A stretch of DNA of 42,293 nucleotides from Microcaldota archaeon (GCA_021848095.1 JAJZMZ010000030.1:1-42293), one strand, 5' to 3'. Positions 25,243-34,226 are shown, counted from the stretch's first letter. Numbers and translations: made by a program. Notes: generated by a model from the letters alone, not told the origin.

Positions 25243-26720
25243 TAACTCAACTCTCTACTTCTTAACCAGCTTAAATCGCTGTTATAATACTCAGTTATGC
25301 TTTTCATATTTTTGTCCTTAAGCAATAGCATTCTTTCTATTCCAAGACCCCATGCAAGAACTGATATATCTTTTCTTTTAATTCCAGTTATTTCCCTCCT
25401 TATTATTCCAGAACCTCCAATTTCTAACCACTCGCCTTTTTCACCTAACTGTGCAAATATTTCTGCACCAGGTTCTACGAATGGAAAATACGCAGGTTTA
25501 AATCTAATATTTACATTAAATGCCTTATAAAAAGTACTAAGAGTGTCGAAAAGATTTGAAAGTGTAAGATTTTTTCCTATTATTATCCCATCTGTTTGAT
25601 AAAAATCAGCTAAGTGCTTATAATCAATATTTTCATTCCTGAAAACTCTTCCGACAGTAAATAATTTTTTAGGGAGTAATTGATTTTTATCCTTTGCGAA
25701 TTCCTTTACAAATTCTCTAATATATCTTACAGAAACACTTGTCAGTTGAGTCCTTAATACAGCAGATTTTGCTTCGTTATCATTCCACTTGATTTTCCAA
25801 GCCTTTATGTTTGTTTTCTTTATTTGTTTTAAGTATTCTTTTTCATCGATATCTAAAAATTCTGGATTTGAAAGATGAAAAGTATCTTGTGTGTCTCTAG
25901 CAGGATGGTCTTGTGGTACGAATAATGAATCAAAAACCCAAAAAGATGGCTCTATTATTGGTCCGGATATTTCATTAAAACCCATTTGTGAAAATGTTAC
26001 TTTTATATCGTTTATTAAGGATCTTAATGGGTGTCTCATTGAAATTATTTCTGAGGGAACTGCAACTGAAACGTCATATTTCTTAAACTTTAATGAATCA
26101 ATATTTTTATTTAAAATTATTTCTTTTGTTAATTCATCTATGTGTTCAGAATCAGAAAAGTCTTTAAACTCTGAACCTTTTTTAGAAATTTTTATACTAA
26201 TTATATTATTTTTTTCTTTTATTTCCAAAAGTTTTCTTGACTTAAACTCATCTACTGATTTTTTTTCTTCAGAAGTTAGTGTTTTTGGTAAACTGCTAAG
26301 TTTTGAAAGAGAGTTTAAGAATATAGACTCATTTGAAGGCACTTTATGTTTTTCACCTAATTGAGTAATTACTAAAAATCCGTCTTTAACTTGTGCTAAA
26401 TTTTTCTTTATACACCATTGTAAAGCTATTTTATCTTTTTCAAATGTAAGCGTTTTCATCTCTATTTTTTGTTTGGCTTTAAGTTTTTCCAATAATGAAT
26501 CCTCTGGAAGTAATGAATTTGCATAAACTTCACCCTCCGGAAAGAAGGTTATAGTTAGTTCTTTTTCTCTTTCTATATCTATTAAAGAAATGTTACTAAG
26601 ATTTTCTACAGCCCATAATAACTCATCTTTTCCCAAGCTTACCTCAGTCATTAATTGCTCTGGTGTTTTACTTTTACCACTTTGAAGTGATTTGAGTATT
26701 GCTAATTCGTACTTATGCAT
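25242..26720 (-). CDS. pheS: Phenylalanyl-tRNA synthetase alpha subunit
   Basis: 492 aa, archaeal length. Winged-helix-type N-terminal domains bind tRNA (about 1-190). The class II catalytic core has motif 1 at RHPLRSLINDIKVTFSQMGF near 229-248, DSLFVPQDHPARDTQDTFHL near 269-288, motif 2 at TVGRVFRNENIDYKHLADF near 361-379, and motif 3 at VLAWGLGIERMLLLKDKN near 457-474. It makes Phe-tRNA(Phe) together with PheT. It is the first gene of the pheS-pheT operon. Confidence 0.96.
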   Translation of the reverse strand: MHKYELAILKSLQSGKSKTPEQLMTEVSLGKDELLWAVENLSNISLIDIEREKELTITFFPEGEVYANSLLPEDSLLEKLKAKQKIEMKTLTFEKDKIALQWCIKKNLAQVKDGFLVITQLGEKHKVPSNESIFLNSLSKLSSLPKTLTSEEKKSVDEFKSRKLLEIKEKNNIISIKISKKGSEFKDFSDSEHIDELTKEIILNKNIDSLKFKKYDVSVAVPSEIISMRHPLRSLINDIKVTFSQMGFNEISGPIIEPSFWVFDSLFVPQDHPARDTQDTFHLSNPEFLDIDEKEYLKQIKKTNIKAWKIKWNDNEAKSAVLRTQLTSVSVRYIREFVKEFAKDKNQLLPKKLFTVGRVFRNENIDYKHLADFYQTDGIIIGKNLTLSNLFDTLSTFYKAFNVNIRFKPAYFPFVEPGAEIFAQLGEKGEWLEIGGSGIIRREITGIKRKDISVLAWGLGIERMLLLKDKNMKSITEYYNSDLSWLRSRELS

Positions 26721-26805
26721 AAAAGCCCTTAATTAATTTATATAACAGATAATATTCAATAAATAAGTATTAAAAGATTTGTTGATTAAACCAATATGTG
26801 AAATT

Positions 26806-27705
26806 ATGCTCAAAGATTACCTGATAGAAATTTTTGAACCTTCATTACTTTTTGGACTGCTTTGTTCAAGTGTAGGTTTATTTGCTGCTATTTATTTTAA
26901 AACAATTAATTTGTATTTAGGATTGATAGCGATTCTTGGAGTGATTATAGTACAAATAGCAGTTAATTTGATAGATGACTACGTCGATTATAAGATAGGA
27001 ATCGATAAAGAAACTACAAAAACAAAGTTTAGTGGAGGTAGTATTTTAGTCACAAGTAATAAAGTAACTACAAAAAACATAATAATTATTTCCATTTTTG
27101 CTTTGATAATAGCAGGTTTAATTGGAGTATATATAATTGGATTTTTGAGTAGTTTTGTGATAAACTTCATAATATTAAGTATGATTTTTGGATTTATAGC
27201 TACTGTTTTTTATGCGAGATACTTAACACATGTTCCGTTTTTTGCAGAACCTTTTGTTAGTTTATCATTTGCATATGTAGGATTAGCTGTTTTCGTAGTA
27301 GCAAGTAATAACTTTTTGAATGCGTTAGAACTCTTTTTCTTTGTTTTTATACCTTCTGGAATGCAAGTAGGTGTAGCTATGATTGCAAATGAGTTACCAG
27401 ATAAAAAGGCTGATGAAAAATACGGAAGAAGAAATACAGTCATAATGTTTTCAGATCATAAAAAATCTGGATTACTTTATTTATTGTATTACATTGTTGT
27501 GTTTTTATTAATCTTTGCAGGAATATATATTGGATTTTTACCTATTACATTCTTAATAACATTGATTGTACTTCCAGGGATTTATAAAGTTTGGAAGGGA
27601 ATAGACAGTTATAAAGATCCTGAAACTCATGAAAAGACAATGGGTATTAATACAATTACCGCATTTTTGTTAATAGCTTTATTATCCTTAGCTTTCATAA
27701 TATAA
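26806..27705 (+). CDS. UbiA-family prenyltransferase, MenA-like
   Basis: About 299 aa from ATG 26806; upstream TTG codons at 26779 and 26782 are less likely. Eight to nine membrane helices. The first Asp motif, NLIDDYVDYKIGIDK near 54-68, and the second, NELPDKKADEKYGRRNTVI, bind the Mg-prenyl diphosphate. The second motif and the FSGGSILVTSN region after the first look more like 1,4-dihydroxy-2-naphthoate polyprenyltransferase (MenA) than archaeal lipid DGGGP synthase. The downstream polyprenyl synthase and the convergent MenG gene support a role in menaquinone synthesis. Exact substrate is inferred. Confidence 0.82.
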   Translation: MLKDYLIEIFEPSLLFGLLCSSVGLFAAIYFKTINLYLGLIAILGVIIVQIAVNLIDDYVDYKIGIDKETTKTKFSGGSILVTSNKVTTKNIIIISIFALIIAGLIGVYIIGFLSSFVINFIILSMIFGFIATVFYARYLTHVPFFAEPFVSLSFAYVGLAVFVVASNNFLNALELFFFVFIPSGMQVGVAMIANELPDKKADEKYGRRNTVIMFSDHKKSGLLYLLYYIVVFLLIFAGIYIGFLPITFLITLIVLPGIYKVWKGIDSYKDPETHEKTMGINTITAFLLIALLSLAFII

Positions 27706-27716
27706 ATGGTCATTAA

Positions 27717-28571
27717 TTGTACGCAGATGAAAAGGTAGTATTTGTAAAAGAAATTACTAAAGGTATAGAGTTAACTAAAAAAAGGCTTTTGACATTTGGT
27801 AAAAAAGAATTCTTGAATGAACGACTTTCTGATGCTACGACACATTTTCTTAAAAGACAAGGAAAGCTTATGAGACCAGGTTTAGTTTTTTTTGGTGCTC
27901 TTTATTCTGGATTTGGTATAGAAGAAGTAGTTGATTTAGCTGTTTCCATAGAGTTACTTCATACATCATCATTAATACATGATGATTTAGTAGATAAGGA
28001 TTTACAAAGAAGGGGAATAAATACAACACATATTGAGTTCGGGGAGGAGTTAGCTATACTTGCAGGAGATGTTTTGATATCTAAATCAATACAAAACTCT
28101 GCAAAGTACGGAAGAGAAGTTATAGAGTATATGTCAGATACTGCTATGAAGATGTCGGCTGGAGAAACACTTGATTTTGAGTGTCAAAAATCGAAAACGG
28201 TGCCTAGCTTAAATGATTACTTCAGAATTTCTGAGCTAAAAAGTGCATCTTTGATAAAGACCTCAGCTGCTATATTTCCATTTTATAAAAAGTCTGGAAC
28301 AGTTAAAGAGTTAGAAACTTTTGGTTTAAACTTTGGTTTGGCATTTCAAATAAAAGATGACTTCAATGATTATGTAAATGAGAAAAAAGATAGTGATTCG
28401 GATAAATTTAGACCTAATGTAGTTAGTTCATTAATAAATGAGGGAAATAATAAGGAAAGTGCATTAGAAAAAGCAAAAAAACTAAACAAAGAGTATCTTG
28501 AAAGAGCTATAACTGCCTTAAAGAACAACTCAGATGAATTCTTAAAATATTTAAAAATGGCTGAGATATAA
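27717..28571 (+). CDS. Polyprenyl diphosphate synthase (GGPPS/quinone tail type)
   Basis: 284 aa from TTG 27717. An in-frame stop lies directly upstream and the first in-frame ATG is at about residue 52, inside the conserved KLMRPG. Trans-isoprenyl synthase: RQGKLMRPGLVFFGALYSG near 48-66, the first Asp-rich motif SLIHDDLVDKDLQRRG near 89-104 and the second FGLAFQIKDDFNDYV near 202-216 bind Mg and the allylic substrate. It makes the C20 or longer chain for membrane lipids or the quinone tail; product length cannot be read with confidence. It is 11 nt downstream of the MenA-like gene, which points to the quinone tail. Confidence 0.9.
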   Translation: MYADEKVVFVKEITKGIELTKKRLLTFGKKEFLNERLSDATTHFLKRQGKLMRPGLVFFGALYSGFGIEEVVDLAVSIELLHTSSLIHDDLVDKDLQRRGINTTHIEFGEELAILAGDVLISKSIQNSAKYGREVIEYMSDTAMKMSAGETLDFECQKSKTVPSLNDYFRISELKSASLIKTSAAIFPFYKKSGTVKELETFGLNFGLAFQIKDDFNDYVNEKKDSDSDKFRPNVVSSLINEGNNKESALEKAKKLNKEYLERAITALKNNSDEFLKYLKMAEI

Positions 28572-28575
28572 TACC

Positions 28576-29274
28576 TTACTTTCTACCATAAACAATATAC
28601 GCTATTCCTGTTTTTAATTTCAAATATTTTACATCTTTAAATCCAGTATCATTAAGTATTTTAATAAGTCTTTTTTTATTAAATTGATGAATACTTTTTG
28701 ATAACCAAGAATAAGCTTCATAATCTACAAAAAATCCGAATGTTTTCATAAATACAGAGTATACTCTAAAAAATAATCGTTCTGAAAAACTATCTGGCAT
28801 TGCCATATCTAGATATAAAAAATGTGCATTTTTCTTAAGTATTCTCTTTTGTTCTTTTGCAAAAACTTCTAAGTCATCAAGATTTCTAAGTGCAAATCCA
28901 GATATGGATAAATCAAAGTGCTCGTCAGGTAACTTTGTTTTCAGTGCATCTTTTACTTCAAAATTTATATTTTTTATATTAAGTTTATCTGATTTCTTTT
29001 TTCCGATAATAAGCATTTCTTTATTAAAATCTATTGCTGTTATTTGTGAACTTAATTTTTTATTTGATAAGTTTTTGGATAACTCTATCGCCAAATCACC
29101 AGTACCTGTAGCAACGTCTAATATCTCCGGCGATTGAACTTTATCTAATAGCTTTAGAGATAAAGTTACCGCTTCATTTCTCCAATTTTTATCTACTCCA
29201 AAACTAAGCGCATGATTCATAAAGTCGTAATGTTTAGAAACTCCTGTAAAAAGTTTATTTATTCTTTCACTCAT
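28576..29274 (-). CDS. Menaquinone methyltransferase (MenG/UbiE family)
   Basis: 232 aa, usual length. SAM-dependent class I methyltransferase that turns demethylmenaquinone into menaquinone. Family start: INKLFTGVSKHYDFMNHALS (about 5-24). Motif I is ILDVATGTGDLAIEL near 51-65. FDLSISGFALRNLDDL near 119-134 matches UbiE's characteristic GLRN-type motif, and YLDMAMPD near 153 the post-motif. It is the last gene of a minus-strand operon and converges with the polyprenyl synthase gene 4 nt away. With the MenA-like and synthase genes it completes a small quinone cluster. Confidence 0.9.
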   Translation of the reverse strand: MSERINKLFTGVSKHYDFMNHALSFGVDKNWRNEAVTLSLKLLDKVQSPEILDVATGTGDLAIELSKNLSNKKLSSQITAIDFNKEMLIIGKKKSDKLNIKNINFEVKDALKTKLPDEHFDLSISGFALRNLDDLEVFAKEQKRILKKNAHFLYLDMAMPDSFSERLFFRVYSVFMKTFGFFVDYEAYSWLSKSIHQFNKKRLIKILNDTGFKDVKYLKLKTGIAYIVYGRK

Positions 29275-29286
29275 TTAAATACCGAA

Positions 29287-29907
29287 TCATAATGCCAAAA
29301 CAGGGAGTAGAAGTATTATGAACTCTATCCAAAATACATGTGCAAACATTGAACTTATTATCCCATATTTTTCAGCTAAAATACTTGTGATAAAACCAAC
29401 AAATAAAGCAGCAAGAACGAGTATAGGATTTAATGTTGAGATATGTATAAGGCCATAGAACAAAGCTGCACCGGCCCATGGAACTTTTTTGAATAATTTA
29501 GAATGATTTCTTATTAATGCTTGAACTCCTCCTCTCCAGTATATCTCTTCGCATATTCCGATTATAGCAAGTAAAATAAAGAGCAGTATTGTTTGGGCTT
29601 GTAAGTATATCAGAGAGTATACATCTTTTACATACAATACAGTTCCGGTGAGTAATGTTAAGTAGTAACCACCTAAAAAGATTAGGTACAGAATAAATGC
29701 TCCGAGTAAACCGAAAAGTACTCCTTTTATCAGAGCGCCTTGTGTTATTCTTAGTGATTTTTTATATTTTAATAATGTTATTGAAGCAAGTAGTAAAGTT
29801 GAAACTGTCATTGCGTATACAAAATACTTACTAAAAACAATAAAAGTTAAGGGCCATAGAATTAATGGCAATCCTAAATAAATATAATCAAAACTTTTTA
29901 ACTTCAT
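29287..29907 (-). CDS. CPBP-family intramembrane protease
   Basis: 206 aa, six or more membrane helices. Motif 1 is CEEIYWRGG (EExxxR) near 114-122, motif 2 FYGLIHIST near 149-157, and motif 3 FAHVFWIEFI near 187-196, where the usual Asn after the His is replaced. It probably cleaves a membrane protein or acts on a prenylated or peptide substrate; the family also includes non-proteolytic members. It lies between an MDR oxidoreductase gene and MenG in a tight operon (2 nt upstream, 12 nt downstream). It is the second CPBP gene in the window and is not closely similar to the first. Confidence 0.85.
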   Translation of the reverse strand: MKLKSFDYIYLGLPLILWPLTFIVFSKYFVYAMTVSTLLLASITLLKYKKSLRITQGALIKGVLFGLLGAFILYLIFLGGYYLTLLTGTVLYVKDVYSLIYLQAQTILLFILLAIIGICEEIYWRGGVQALIRNHSKLFKKVPWAGAALFYGLIHISTLNPILVLAALFVGFITSILAEKYGIISSMFAHVFWIEFIILLLPVLAL

Positions 29908-29909
29908 AT

Positions 29910-30947
29910 TTAAAACCTGTTTTTAAGAATTATTTTTCCGAAAAGATTATGTTTTTCAAACATACTCTGAGCTTTGGATGCTTCTTTGATATTGAATGAT
30001 GAATTAATTATAGGATGTATATTATTTTTTGAAACGAACTCTAAAGCCTCGTCAAACTCAGATTTGCTTGCGTTATGAGTACCTAATATGGAAATGTTTT
30101 TAAGGTATAATTTCCTAACATTTAATGACGATTCAGCCCCAGTAAGAACACCAAAGGAAATTATTCGTGCATTATACGCTGCTAAATCTACAGAGTTGCC
30201 CAATGTAGAACCGAATGACTCTAGTATTATGTCTGCGCCTTTCCCATTAGTAATATTTAGAACTTCTTTGTTTAATTCTTCGATAGGCTTATTACTAGAA
30301 AGTACAGTTACCTTGCCTAGTTTTTTAATTTTATCCTCTTTTTCTGGTGAACTAGACAAGGCTATAACATTCAACTTTAATGCTAGTGAGAACAGTATTG
30401 CAAATATACCGACATTTCCAGATGCACCTCTTACTAGTATAGTTTCTCCTTCAACAGCGTTTGCTAATTTTTTTATATTCCTCCAAGCTAATGGAGCATG
30501 AAGTGGCATAGCGGATAACTCTTCATCTGAAAAACCACTTGGAACAATAGATACACAACTTGATGGTACTGATATTAACTCAGAATAACTACCATTTATA
30601 TGCAAACCTAAACACTTCCATGAAGGACATTGAGCTTCATACCCTGATTTACACTTTTGACATTTGCCACAGCCATAAACAGTATTTACTATAACTTTAT
30701 CCCCTACTGAAAAATTAGTTACATTTTTACCTATAGCTTCTATTCTACCAATTACATCGGAACCAGGAACATGTGGCATGTTAAATTTAAACCCAGGTAT
30801 TCCATTTCTAGTCATTAAATCTAATGTATTTATTGAGGTCATATCAATTCTTATTAAAATATTAGAATCTGAAACCTTAGGATCATCTATTGAAAACTCC
30901 TTTATTACTTCGTAATTTCCATGTTCAGAAAAACCCATGACTTTCAT
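29910..30947 (-). CDS. MDR-superfamily oxidoreductase (zinc-binding ADH-like)
   Basis: 345 aa. GroES-like N-terminal domain, with structural-zinc cysteines CGKCQKCKSGYEAQC near 93-107 (C-x2-C-x2-C-x7-C). The Rossmann domain starts ILVRGASGNVGIFAILFSLA near 170-189 and binds NAD(P). The catalytic-zinc positions are not conserved: the usual Cys in the first loop is replaced (NTLDLMTRNG) and the usual GHE reads PGSD (HVPGSDVIG). That is typical of quinone-reductase-like or enoyl-reductase-like members rather than true alcohol dehydrogenases. It is the middle gene of the minus operon that ends in MenG. The substrate is unknown. Confidence 0.88.
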   Translation of the reverse strand: MKVMGFSEHGNYEVIKEFSIDDPKVSDSNILIRIDMTSINTLDLMTRNGIPGFKFNMPHVPGSDVIGRIEAIGKNVTNFSVGDKVIVNTVYGCGKCQKCKSGYEAQCPSWKCLGLHINGSYSELISVPSSCVSIVPSGFSDEELSAMPLHAPLAWRNIKKLANAVEGETILVRGASGNVGIFAILFSLALKLNVIALSSSPEKEDKIKKLGKVTVLSSNKPIEELNKEVLNITNGKGADIILESFGSTLGNSVDLAAYNARIISFGVLTGAESSLNVRKLYLKNISILGTHNASKSEFDEALEFVSKNNIHPIINSSFNIKEASKAQSMFEKHNLFGKIILKNRF

Positions 30948-30956
30948 AAAAATACT

Positions 30957-31529
30957 TTATTGAATTAAATACTTTTGATACTTTTTATTTTTAAATTCTT
31001 CCAATAAATCATATTCTTTCTTTTCTACTTTTTTACCATTTATTATTTTAATGGAGTTATTTAATATAGAATTATTACTACCCAACAACTCGTATACTTC
31101 AGAGTAATTTGTTTTTGCACCATTGCCACAATAATCAATGGCTTCTGAAAGAATATTTTCTCTTAATTTAAATAAAGAATACTTTCTTTTTTTAAGCCTT
31201 TTTTCTAATGCATTCAGATGTGATCGTAAAACAATTACCTTTGCATTTGGCAATTTAATATCTGAAAGAAGATGACCTTCTATTATCACATAACTTTTCT
31301 TTTTCTTCTTTGCAATTTTGATCTCTTTAATAAGCTCAATTTTTAATTTTTGCATATTTATTATATATGCACCATCAAAGTCCTTTTTTGAGTATAACTT
31401 TTTCTTTTTGGATAAATCATTTGAACTTATTAAAACTGAATTTTTAAATACTTTAGAAAGTTTTTTAGATAAAGTAGTTTTCCCTGTTCCAGGAACTCCA
31501 GTAATTACAATAATTTTTGTTTTTTCCAT
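30957..31529 (-). CDS. AK6/Fap7-type adenylate kinase
   Basis: 190 aa, typical for AK6. Walker A ITGVPGTGKTTLSKKLS at 9-25. KKSYVIIEGHL near 77-87 and KVIVLRSHLNALEKRLKKRK near 96-115 match the signature of this group, in which the LID is short. It phosphorylates AMP using ATP. The eukaryotic homologue Fap7 assists 40S ribosome assembly with Rps14, so a role in ribosome maturation is likely. Its ATG directly follows the upstream gene's stop. Confidence 0.88.
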   Translation of the reverse strand: MEKTKIIVITGVPGTGKTTLSKKLSKVFKNSVLISSNDLSKKKKLYSKKDFDGAYIINMQKLKIELIKEIKIAKKKKKSYVIIEGHLLSDIKLPNAKVIVLRSHLNALEKRLKKRKYSLFKLRENILSEAIDYCGNGAKTNYSEVYELLGSNNSILNNSIKIINGKKVEKKEYDLLEEFKNKKYQKYLIQ

Positions 31530-32198
31530 TTAATTAACTTGAGTTTGTTTTGAGTTTTTATAAAGATTTATTTCATCAGAAAATGATGATAAGTAGTTAT
31601 TCAATGTAGATTGTGCGTTTTCAATATCTATTATTACACTTTCAGGAGGTTTTATTGTTATTATACGTATTTTATCTCCTGAAAAAATCCATGAACCAAT
31701 AGTATGATCTTTATATTTTGTAGATACTTCTGCAACGTACTTTGAAGAGGATATTAATTTTCCTATAAGCATTTCTAAAGCATTATTGTAAGAATCTACT
31801 ATTATATTTTCCGAGTTATTCTCTTTAATGTCTATTGTGTAAGGTGTTATTAGAGGTATTTTTACTGATTCTGTTTTTTCATTTATTATTGATGTCATTT
31901 TTGAGTAGATTACAGAAATACTTTCTAATTCAGAGTTTAATTTATCATTTTCTGAAGAAAAAGTGTTATTTACTTCTGAAAAATATGTGTTTATAGCTGA
32001 TTGCATTTTTTTAAGAGTAGCATTTGCATCTGGTTTTTTAGCGTATTTAGAGGGATTAGTTAGTACATCTCTAAGAGTTGTATCTGAATTTTTCAATACA
32101 GTATCATCTATTCCTGTTATAAAACTGTCGGTTAACTCGTCCCAATCATTATTATTTTCAGATTTAATATCAGATTTTGTCGCCACAATAAACACCAC
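31530..32198 (-). CDS. Hypothetical coiled-coil protein
   Basis: 222 aa from GTG 32198; GTG 32186 (MATKSDIKSE) is an equally reasonable start. Acidic and Asn/Ser-rich, with a long helical stretch (about 60-115) with heptad-like Leu/Ile spacing, then beta-rich segments (YTIDIKENNSENIIVDSY, IGSWIFSGDKIRIITIK). There is no signal peptide, membrane helix or Cys. It is the first gene of a five-gene minus operon (this gene, AK6, MDR, CPBP, MenG). The TATA-like TTATATATAA at 32217-32229 could serve this gene or the divergent primase gene. I recognise no family. Confidence 0.6.
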   Translation of the reverse strand: MVFIVATKSDIKSENNNDWDELTDSFITGIDDTVLKNSDTTLRDVLTNPSKYAKKPDANATLKKMQSAINTYFSEVNNTFSSENDKLNSELESISVIYSKMTSIINEKTESVKIPLITPYTIDIKENNSENIIVDSYNNALEMLIGKLISSSKYVAEVSTKYKDHTIGSWIFSGDKIRIITIKPPESVIIDIENAQSTLNNYLSSFSDEINLYKNSKQTQVN

Positions 32199-32279
32199 TA
32201 TTTATAAAATTGAACAGTTATATATAAAATATCTTCCATAATAGTTGTTTTAGGAAGTTATTAGATAATAGATGAAAAA

Positions 32280-33200
32280 ATGCAGGTAAGCCATTTAGAA
32301 GTTGAGTTTGCATACAAATATCCATTTTCGTTAGAGTCAAAAAGAATAATTACTGAAGCTGGTACAAAATTAGATGATAAAATCTTTAATTATGGATTAT
32401 TAAGATTGCAAAGTGCAATTGATAAAAAAGGTTTACCAATAGATAACTCATTATTAGATAGTACAATGTTAACGCATATTTTAAGCTATGTATATGCAAG
32501 AATGATAGTTAGTGCAAATGGAAATCAAGCTGTACTTAAATCATTTTGCCATTATGAAGCTAAACGATCAATAAATGCTCTTTTAGAGGACAAACAAGAA
32601 AATATAGAGAAAGTAACGGAAGAGCTTGGAATAAAAATACAAAAAAATAGTAGCTTTTTCTTAATAAGATTTGAAGATTATTTAAAAAATATGCCAAAAA
32701 CAGAAGAGTTCAGATTAATGAAACAGAACTTAAAGAATGGAAATATAACTATGAATAAAGATGAATTATCCAAATTTTTACTTAAGAGAATAGAGTTAGA
32801 AGTAAGAAAAAATCTTCCAATACCTAAAAAAGATCTTCCTAAAGAAGCATCAGAGTACTCTAAAAAATTAAAAATACCTGTTGAAAAGATAAACATAAAT
32901 CTAAAAGATGATATACGATATGAATGGATAAATAAATTATTATCAAAACCAATAGCAGATGTAAGACACAGAACTGTGAACTTGATACTTGCTCCGTACT
33001 TTACAAATATCTTGGGTTTACAAGAAAGCGAAGCAATTAAACACATAAATAATTACATAAATAAATGTAAGGAGATAAATCCTGACACAAATGTTAATGA
33101 GTCATATATAAGATATCAAGTTAAGTACTCAAAAGAAAAGGGAATGAAGCCTTTATCTTATAAAAAAGCTAAAGAGTTATTAGGGGATGAAATAATTTAA
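32280..33200 (+). CDS. priL: Primase large-subunit-like protein (PriL), no Fe-S cysteines
   Basis: 306 aa. N-terminal PriL-type helical domain (about 1-170): EVEFAYKYPFSLESKRIITE near 7-26, then LLDSTMLTHILSYVYARMIV. The C-terminal domain (about 215-306) reads RYEWINKLLSKPIADVRHR, then ILAPYFTNILGLQESEA, then SYIRYQVKYSKEKGMKPLS. This resembles the PriX/PriL C-terminal helical fold, but without the four cysteines that hold the [4Fe-4S] cluster in normal PriL; only two cysteines are present, near 88 and 261. It is the regulatory partner of the PriS primase, which is not in this window. ATG 32280 is the only sensible start. Naming it PriL is by family resemblance. Confidence 0.75.
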   Translation: MQVSHLEVEFAYKYPFSLESKRIITEAGTKLDDKIFNYGLLRLQSAIDKKGLPIDNSLLDSTMLTHILSYVYARMIVSANGNQAVLKSFCHYEAKRSINALLEDKQENIEKVTEELGIKIQKNSSFFLIRFEDYLKNMPKTEEFRLMKQNLKNGNITMNKDELSKFLLKRIELEVRKNLPIPKKDLPKEASEYSKKLKIPVEKININLKDDIRYEWINKLLSKPIADVRHRTVNLILAPYFTNILGLQESEAIKHINNYINKCKEINPDTNVNESYIRYQVKYSKEKGMKPLSYKKAKELLGDEII

Positions 33201-33212
33201 TGTGTGATAAAT

Positions 33213-33344
33213 ATGGTAGCAAAACTATGCCACATTTGCAACAAATTAGCAGATGAAGTTTGTAGGTTATGCGGAAGACCTGTGTGTAAAAAACATAAAA
33301 ATAAGCATAATGTTTGTGACTCTTGTGCAGATGGATTAAGGTAA
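33213..33344 (+). CDS. 43-aa zinc-finger protein
   Basis: 43 aa. It reads MVAKLCHICNKLADEVCRLC, then GRPVCKKHKNKHNVCDSC. Cysteines pair as CxxC, CxxC, a Cys/His/His set and CxxC, enough for two zinc ions in a B-box or HIT-like cross-brace. It starts 12 nt after the primase gene on the same strand. This link may be meaningful, as the primase here lacks its own metal-binding cysteines. No function is known. Confidence 0.7.
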   Translation: MVAKLCHICNKLADEVCRLCGRPVCKKHKNKHNVCDSCADGLR

Positions 33345-33370
33345 TTTTTTAGTAAATTATTTTAAAAACT

Positions 33371-34090
33371 CTATAAGTTATTTTCAGAACTTTGTTCTGT
33401 TGAGTTATTTGAAGTAGGATTTTCTTCTTTTATTATATTGATTGATTCTTCTGATGACAATTTATTTGTTTCAGGAATATCATTTTTATCGTTACCTTTG
33501 TTGTTATTGTTTTGTAGATTATTTTCATCGAGAGTATTAAGAGCATTTTCAGTTATATCTGTATTTGTCTCGTTTGTATTTTCAGATTGAACTTCGGAGT
33601 CATTTCCAGTTGTATTTGTTGATATTTCAGAAGTTGTTTTTTCTGGTTCTTTTTGTTCATTATTTTCATTATTTTCATTGTTTTCTTTATCTTCTTTATC
33701 TTCAGTATTATTTTGAGAAGTATTTTCAGTGTTGTTTTCTGGTTCTTCTTGCGCTTTATTAATTTTATTTTCACTTAATTGTTCATCTTCTTCAACTTCA
33801 TCAGATTTTTTGATCAATTGCACTTCTCCAACCTTAAAATCTTCTGCAGATTTTCCTTCAGGAAATGCGATTGCATTTTGAGCAGCTATAGGTAACTTTA
33901 GCTCTTCTGCTACTCGTTTAAGTTCAGAGATATCTATAACTCTATCAGTAAATAACTCGATATACGCTATATTTCCAGACTTTATTTTTTTAACTGAAAA
34001 TGTTATTTGCTGATACATCCCACTTCTAATTACGCGTATTCTAACTGTACCTCTTTCAAGTATAGCTTTAGAACTATCTGGTATTTCCAC
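33371..34090 (-). CDS. Conserved small domain with long acidic Asn/Glu/Thr tail
   Basis: 239 aa. Residues 1-85 form a compact alpha/beta domain (RGTVRIRVIRSGMYQQITFS, then AYIELFTDRVIDISELKRVA, then PIAAQNAIAFPEGKSAEDFK) that looks conserved but is unassigned. From about 95 to 239 the chain is low complexity, made almost only of Glu, Asn, Asp, Thr, Ser, Lys and Gln, and must be disordered. It has no signal peptide. The AT-rich bias of the genome may feed the Asn/Lys content. It is transcribed alone, divergent from the nuo operon. Confidence 0.65.
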   Translation of the reverse strand: MEIPDSSKAILERGTVRIRVIRSGMYQQITFSVKKIKSGNIAYIELFTDRVIDISELKRVAEELKLPIAAQNAIAFPEGKSAEDFKVGEVQLIKKSDEVEEDEQLSENKINKAQEEPENNTENTSQNNTEDKEDKENNENNENNEQKEPEKTTSEISTNTTGNDSEVQSENTNETNTDITENALNTLDENNLQNNNNKGNDKNDIPETNKLSSEESINIIKEENPTSNNSTEQSSENNL

Positions 34091-34226
34091 ACTATTACCA
34101 AAAGTATTTTCAAAGAAAAATATTTATGATTAATGTTAAAAAATCTTGTTTTTAATAAAATTGTATTTACAATTAAGTTAACAATATTAAAGATAACAAT
34201 AATAAACTATTCTACTACTTATAATC

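Noticed and set aside
33553-33774. Lys/Ile-rich open frames within the acidic tail
   Set aside because: Shifted-frame reading of the GAA/AAT-rich low-complexity tail.
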